Below, piece by piece: positions 40,894 to 44,650 of a stretch of DNA of 44,650 nt. Position 1 is the first letter of the stretch. Each line of letters starts with the position of its first letter. The DNA lies in the NCBI RefSeq assembly GCF_902705855.1, contig NZ_CACSIJ010000011.1, positions 185,705 to 230,354 on the forward strand, read 5' to 3'. The notes under the pieces were generated by a model, which searched no databases, had not been told where the DNA came from, and saw nothing but the letters and a program-made list of their open reading frames with translations. The DNA comes from Zhongshania aliphaticivorans. Its GTDB lineage: Bacteria > Pseudomonadota > Gammaproteobacteria > Pseudomonadales > Spongiibacteraceae. A program made the position numbers and the translations under genes.

Positions 40894-43342
40894 CGATATT
40901 CACCAGTTTTTTAGGAACTAAAATTTCTTTGCGTATCGTGACGTCGGCAAGAAAGCGTTGCACGTTTTCGTTGTCCCGTGCCATCTGCTTAATGCTTTCT
41001 GCGTCGGCGTCGGCGGCCACTTGAATGGTTGCTCGCAGTTTACCATTGACCTGTACAGCCATTTCAATGGTGCTGCGAACCAAGGCGCTTTCATCGGTTT
41101 GTGGCCACGGTGCGTCAATGACGGCGTCGCTGTGGCCAAGGTTGATCCAAAGCTGGTGGCTAATATGCGGCACGATGGGCGCCAGTAAGCGCACGCTAGC
41201 TTCTATGGCTTCACGCTCAACGGCTAGGCACTGCTCACTCTGGCGTTGGAAGCGGCTAATATCGTTAACCAATTCCATCACCGCCGCGATGGCGGTGTTG
41301 AATGTGAGCCGGCGGCCATAATCGTCGCTGACTTTGGCGATGGTTTCGTGGGTTTTGCGACGCAAATCTTGTTGCGGGCCAGTTAAGTTCTCTGGCGTTA
41401 GCGCTGGTGCTGCTCCGGCTTCAAGATGCGTTGCTGCTAATTTCCACAGCCGCTTTAAAAAGCGGTGCGAGCCTTCTACGGCGCTGTCAGACCACTCTAA
41501 ACTTTGTTCTGGCGGCGCAGCAAACATAATGAACAATCGCACAGTGTCTGCGCCATATTGTTCAATTAATGACTGCGGGTCGACGGTATTGCCCTTGGAC
41601 TTGGACATCTTGCTGCCGTCTTTTAATACCATGCCTTGGCAGAGCAACTGCTGAAACGGTTCGTCAGAATCCAGCAGGCCTTCATCACGCATTAATTTGT
41701 GAAAGAAGCGCGCGTATAAAAGATGAAGAATCGCGTGCTCAATACCGCCCACATATTGGTCTACCGGCAACCAGTAATTGGCGCGGTCAGGGTCGAGCAT
41801 GCCGTCTTCAAAGTCTGGGCAGGTAAAACGCGCGTAGTACCAGCTCGATTCCATAAAGGTATCGAAGGTGTCGGTTTCACGCTCCACAGCCACGCCGTCG
41901 AGCTCGTCTTTACGCCATTCAGTATCCGCTTTAATGGGTGACTGCACGCCATCCATTTCTACATCTTCCGGCAGTAGGATTGGAAGTTTGTGGGCAGGAA
42001 CGGCAATCTCGCCGCCATCAGGTAGATTGAAAATAGGGATCGGCGCGCCCCAGTAACGCTGGCGAGAAACACCCCAGTCACGAAGACGATAGTTGGTGGT
42101 GACCTTGCCTTTACCTTGGGCGACTAACTCGTCGGATATAGCTTTGAAAGCCGCGTCAAAGTTTAAACCGTCAAATGCGGCGGAATTTATCAATACGCCT
42201 TTGTCGATGAAGGCACCGTCGTCTAAATTTACAGTGTCGCCATTTTCAGGGGCGATAACTTGATTGATCGCTAGATCATATTTTTTAGCAAACTCGTAGT
42301 CGCGTTGGTCGTGGGCGGGCACAGCCATTACGGCGCCGGTGCCGTAATCCATTAATACGTAATTGGCGATCCACACTTGCACTGGTTCGCCAGTAATGGG
42401 GTGACGGGCATTAATGCCGGTGGCCATGCCTTTCTTTTCCATAGTCGCCATATCGGCTTCGGCCACGGAGCTGTTGCGGCATCCGTCGATAAACTCAGCG
42501 AGTTCTGCATGAGTTTTTGCTAACTCCAGGCTGATAGGGTGTTCTGCCGCCAAGCTGACATAAGTGACGCCCATGAGCGTGTCGGGACGGGTGGTGTAAA
42601 CCTCAAAATTGTTCATGCCAGCAATGGGGGTGTCTAAATCAAAGCGCATTTGTACGCCCTGTGAGCGACCAATCCAGTTGCGCTGCATGGTCTTAACTTG
42701 CTCAGGCCAGCCGTCTAGCTGGTCTAAATCGTTGAGCAGTTGATCGGCATAGCTAGTGATCTTAATAAACCACTGGGGAATTTCTTTGCGCTGAACTTGG
42801 GTGTCGCAGCGCCAGCAGCAGCCATCGATAACCTGTTCATTGGCGAGTACGGTTTCATCGACGGGGCACCAGTTCACCGCCGAGGTTTTTTTATAGACCA
42901 TGCCTTTTTCGTATAAACGGGTGAAGAACCATTGCTCCCAGCGATAATAATCTGGCTTGCAGGTAGCGAATTCGCGATTCCAGTCGTAGGCAAAACCTAA
43001 TTGCTTAAGCTGATCGCGCATATAGGCGATATTTTCAACCGTCCACTTTGCCGGTGCCGTTTTGTTTTTAACGGCGGCATTTTCTGCAGGTAAACCAAAC
43101 GCATCCCACCCCATAGGCTGTAAGACGTTTTTACCTAACATGCGCTGATAGCGCGAGATCACATCGGCGATGCTGTAGTTGCGAACATGCCCCATATGTA
43201 ATTTACCGCTGGGGTAGGGGAACATCGCCAAGCAATAGTATTTTTCGCGGTTGGCGTCTTCGACGGCGGCGAAACTGTTTTGATCCTGCCAAAATTGTTG
43301 GGCGCAGGTTTCGATGTCGCGGGGAGTGTATTGTTGGTCCAT
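40883..43342 (-). CDS. leuS: Leucyl-tRNA synthetase (lacks the leucine-specific insertion)
   Basis: LeuRS charges tRNA-Leu with leucine and proofreads in its CP1 domain. The 819-residue protein has the HIGH-type motif HMGH (residues 49-52) in [16 protein letters not shown], a CP1 editing domain with the [17 protein letters not shown] threonine-rich signature and the Asp of [16 protein letters not shown], and KMSKS (about 578-582). It is about 40 residues shorter than E. coli LeuRS (860). The deficit falls just before KMSKS, where [16 protein letters not shown] runs straight through with no leucine-specific domain. The rest looks complete. First gene of leuS-lptE-holA, leftward. Confidence 0.96.
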   Translation of the reverse strand: MDQQYTPRDIETCAQQFWQDQNSFAAVEDANREKYYCLAMFPYPSGKLHMGHVRNYSIADVISRYQRMLGKNVLQPMGWDAFGLPAENAAVKNKTAPAKWTVENIAYMRDQLKQLGFAYDWNREFATCKPDYYRWEQWFFTRLYEKGMVYKKTSAVNWCPVDETVLANEQVIDGCCWRCDTQVQRKEIPQWFIKITSYADQLLNDLDQLDGWPEQVKTMQRNWIGRSQGVQMRFDLDTPIAGMNNFEVYTTRPDTLMGVTYVSLAAEHPISLELAKTHAELAEFIDGCRNSSVAEADMATMEKKGMATGINARHPITGEPVQVWIANYVLMDYGTGAVMAVPAHDQRDYEFAKKYDLAINQVIAPENGDTVNLDDGAFIDKGVLINSAAFDGLNFDAAFKAISDELVAQGKGKVTTNYRLRDWGVSRQRYWGAPIPIFNLPDGGEIAVPAHKLPILLPEDVEMDGVQSPIKADTEWRKDELDGVAVERETDTFDTFMESSWYYARFTCPDFEDGMLDPDRANYWLPVDQYVGGIEHAILHLLYARFFHKLMRDEGLLDSDEPFQQLLCQGMVLKDGSKMSKSKGNTVDPQSLIEQYGADTVRLFIMFAAPPEQSLEWSDSAVEGSHRFLKRLWKLAATHLEAGAAPALTPENLTGPQQDLRRKTHETIAKVSDDYGRRLTFNTAIAAVMELVNDISRFQRQSEQCLAVEREAIEASVRLLAPIVPHISHQLWINLGHSDAVIDAPWPQTDESALVRSTIEMAVQVNGKLRATIQVAADADAESIKQMARDNENVQRFLADVTIRKEILVPKKLVNIVAN

Positions 43343-43461
43343 TGGCGGTGTCAGGTCTCTGTACAGCGGCGAATAATTTAAGGGCGCCTATTCTAGCAGC
43401 TAAGCGGCCTGTGAATAAGGGTCTATTTTCGCGCTTTCAGTGCGAGGTGTGGGGGGATGGT

Positions 43462-43493
43462 AAGAGCCAACCTTCGCGTGGGGCAGGGCTCTT
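43462..43493. repeat. Inverted repeat in the intergenic repeat island
   Basis: AAGAGCC (43462-43468) pairs with GGCTCTT (43487-43493), a seven-base stem with an 18-base loop, just left of the REP-like palindrome. Part of the gene-free stretch 43343-44245 (about 900 bases), which otherwise contains no coding sequence that I can support. Confidence 0.45.
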
Positions 43494-43501
43494 TAGTATC
43501 T

Positions 43502-43531
43502 CGTCATACCCGACTCCGATCGGGTATCCAG
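43502..43531. repeat. REP-like palindromic element
   Basis: ATACCCGA (43506-43513) and TCGGGTAT (43520-43527) form a perfect eight-base stem with a six-base loop, inside a TCGTCATACCC...GGGTATCCAGG context. This GTCATACCCG-type palindrome is a widespread dispersed intergenic repeat in proteobacterial genomes. Only one copy occurs in the window. Confidence 0.75.
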
Positions 43532-43586
43532 GTGAGCGGGTAGCGAATGCTTTTAAGCATCTGTCGTCAGACGTCCGGCATGGTAT

Positions 43587-43656
43587 TTGATCCCGCTTTT
43601 GAACTCACCGAGCATCGCAGAAATTCAATGGGATGCTTTCAGCGAGGACTGTCTGA
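43587..43656 (+). repeat. 70-base direct repeat, copy A
   Basis: Begins TTGATCCCGCTTTTGAAC and ends AGGACTGTCTGA. It matches copy B (43993-44062) over 70 bases with one difference, C at 43636 against T at 44042. Beyond 43656 the two copies diverge. An ORF across it is a translation of the repeat, not a gene. Confidence 0.9.
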
Positions 43657-43726
43657 CCCCGAATGCCACAGGCATTGCTCAATTTTGGCGTTTAACTGAT
43701 AGCAACTTTTTCGTCCTCCTGGACGA

Positions 43727-43763
43727 CTTACTTTCTTTTTGCTTGGCCCAAAAAGAAAGTAAG
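43727..43763. repeat. Long perfect hairpin (14-base stem)
   Basis: CTTACTTTCTTTTT (43727-43740) is the exact reverse complement of AAAAAGAAAGTAAG (43750-43763), with a nine-base loop. The AT-rich stem and pyrimidine/purine bias resemble a dispersed intergenic module of gammaproteobacteria. It is similar in form, though not in exact sequence, to the hairpin at 44149. Confidence 0.85.
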
Positions 43764-43791
43764 CAAAGAAAAAGGGCTCCCTACATCACCG

Positions 43792-43814
43792 TCGATGGCA
43801 AAAAACGCCATCGA
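43792..43814. repeat. Short hairpin TCGATGGC/GCCATCGA
   Basis: TCGATGGC (43792-43799) pairs with GCCATCGA (43807-43814) with a seven-base A-rich loop, 28 bases after the long hairpin. It is probably a part of the same composite repeat. Confidence 0.7.
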
Positions 43815-43992
43815 TGCCTTGCGCGCTTCACAAGTAACGGCGCGGGAAAAACTCGCCTGCGGCTCAAACAGTTTTTTGCTTAGTTTGTTACTTGCTCCAG
43901 TGCTTAGCGGTGCTGAAGGGAAATTGGCGTAAGCTGCGAGTAACGTTGTTAAAGCGGCACTGCTTGTCTAATGCCAGAATACTGCACCGCCC

Positions 43993-44062
43993 TTGATCCC
44001 GCTTTTGAACTCACCGAGCATCGCAGAAATTCAATGGGATGTTTTCAGCGAGGACTGTCTGA
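43993..44062 (+). repeat. 70-base direct repeat, copy B
   Basis: Second copy of the unit at 43587, offset 406 bases, one mismatch. Within it CAATGGGAT (44032-44040) pairs with ATCCCATTG (44085-44093) just downstream, so this copy forms a long-loop stem that copy A lacks. Such paired repeat plus palindrome modules suggest a mobile or recombinogenic intergenic element. Confidence 0.9.
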
Positions 44063-44148
44063 GCCGAAGGCGAGTTCCGCAGCGATCCCATTGGATTTTT
44101 GCGAGCGCAGGGTACCCAAAGGGTGAGTGATAGCGGGCGAATTTCTTG

Positions 44149-44177
44149 CTTACTTCTTTTTTCGCAAAAGAAGTAAG
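44149..44177. repeat. Perfect 12-base hairpin at the right end of the island
   Basis: CTTACTTCTTTT (44149-44160), loop TTCGC, then AAAAGAAGTAAG (44166-44177). The first bases CTTACTT are shared with the hairpin at 43727, so each 70-base repeat is followed by a related CTTACTT-type hairpin (71 bases after copy A, 87 after copy B). Confidence 0.85.
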
Positions 44178-44245
44178 TCGCCCAGCGGGGGCGAAATAAG
44201 ATCTAGTTAAATACTATAAAAATGACACACGAAATCAATCTTCTA

Positions 44246-44650
44246 TTAGGTATTTTTGTGTCGCGTGTTTAACAAAGAAAATCGCCAATCTTCTAATATT
44301 TCACATAATCCACGAAGATCAGATGATTCACCAATAATCATTTTAATTCCCTGATATAGCGGAAATTCAGTGTTTTCGTCTATGCGGTAGTAGCGAAGAG
44401 TTTTGGTTGTTTCGTTGACGGGCCAAATGGACCACTCTTCGTTATGCTTAAAGAAGTTAGCAAGAGCATTGATTAGTTCAACGTAGGTATACTCGTGGTA
44501 GTTGCTCTCCTTGTATTTGTATAAATTAATTTTCTTGTGGTTAGCAGTTTCTATTTCGTTTATATCACTAACCGTGCCCACAGCGTACGCCTGACAAGCA
44601 ACCAAAACTGCACCATGAAAATATTCTGCATATTCCATTGCAGTAATACC
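44246..44650 (-). CDS. AT-rich hypothetical protein, probably cut by the window edge
   Basis: A leftward frame of at least 134 codons that stays open to the right edge (upstream codons read Gly-Ile-Thr-Ala before the first ATG at 44638), so the real start may be outside. The product is hydrophilic with aromatic and acidic residues: EYAEYFHGAVLVACQAYA near the start, NYHEYTYVELINALANFFKHN in the middle, and GESSDLRGLCEILEDWRF near the end. No family is recognised and no signal or membrane segment is seen. Base composition is visibly richer in A and T than all neighbours, and it lies behind a repeat island, which points to recent acquisition. Coding status is likely but unproven. Confidence 0.6.
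   Translation of the reverse strand, partial: GITAMEYAEYFHGAVLVACQAYAVGTVSDINEIETANHKKINLYKYKESNYHEYTYVELINALANFFKHNEEWSIWPVNETTKTLRYYRIDENTEFPLYQGIKMIIGESSDLRGLCEILEDWRFSLLNTRHKNT

Noticed and set aside
43342-43883. Two rightward ORFs of 82 and 98 codons after leuS.
   Set aside because: They run through the palindromes and direct repeats; their products are translations of repeat sequence, low in hydrophobic pattern, with no ribosome site.
43587-44062. Possible CRISPR array because of repeated sequence.
   Set aside because: Only two 70-base copies with a 336-base interval; no regular spacer series and no cas gene.

Overview
The window looks like ordinary chromosomal DNA from a marine-type gammaproteobacterium. 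The block pilMNOPQ-aroK-aroB-gltB-gltD-hemE beside a divergent penicillin-binding protein 1A gene, and the block leuS-lptE-holA, are typical of Pseudomonas-like and Cellvibrionales/Spongiibacteraceae genomes. The mid-range GC content and the many lipoproteins fit the latter group. The genus is inference. No rRNA, tRNA, CRISPR array, transposase or phage gene was seen.

Layout. 1-422: start of a PBP1A gene, leftward, cut by the window edge. 594-5567: type IV pilus assembly operon pilMNOPQ, running without real gaps into aroK and aroB (shikimate pathway). 7412-14442: glutamate synthase gltBD and hemE, closed by a strong bidirectional terminator. 14549-22200: small housekeeping and hypothetical genes on both strands: YflT-like membrane protein, DUF1415, DUF4136 lipoprotein, Tag glycosylase, M48 lipoprotein protease, CysE, TrmB-like methyltransferase, hexapeptide acyltransferase, MAPEG protein and a secreted predicted beta-propeller. 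22231-28481: a 2,4-dienoyl-CoA reductase-type flavoenzyme divergent from a TetR regulator with a duplicated operator-like site between them, then an ABC exporter pair, a HAD phosphatase and a quinone-reductase-like oxidoreductase. 28648-31981: tesB, the ampDE pair and a ROK sugar kinase. 32017-34872: cobalamin assimilation genes (PduO-type adenosyltransferase, cobU, cobT, cobC, no cobS). 34887-39284: a lipoprotein and two exported lipid-anchored phosphatases, one PhoD-type and one purple-acid-phosphatase-like with a long unrecognised C-terminal region. 39353-43342: leuS-lptE-holA, leftward.

43343-44245 is gene-free and packed with palindromes and direct repeats. It is followed by an AT-rich truncated ORF of unknown function at the right edge, the only stretch that looks foreign. 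No clear new defence or mobile system was found. The most interesting points are the repeat island with its AT-rich neighbour, the phosphatase C-terminal region, a LeuRS lacking the leucine-specific insertion, a TrmB-like protein with an altered DPWPK motif, and the operator-like repeats between the flavoenzyme and TetR genes.
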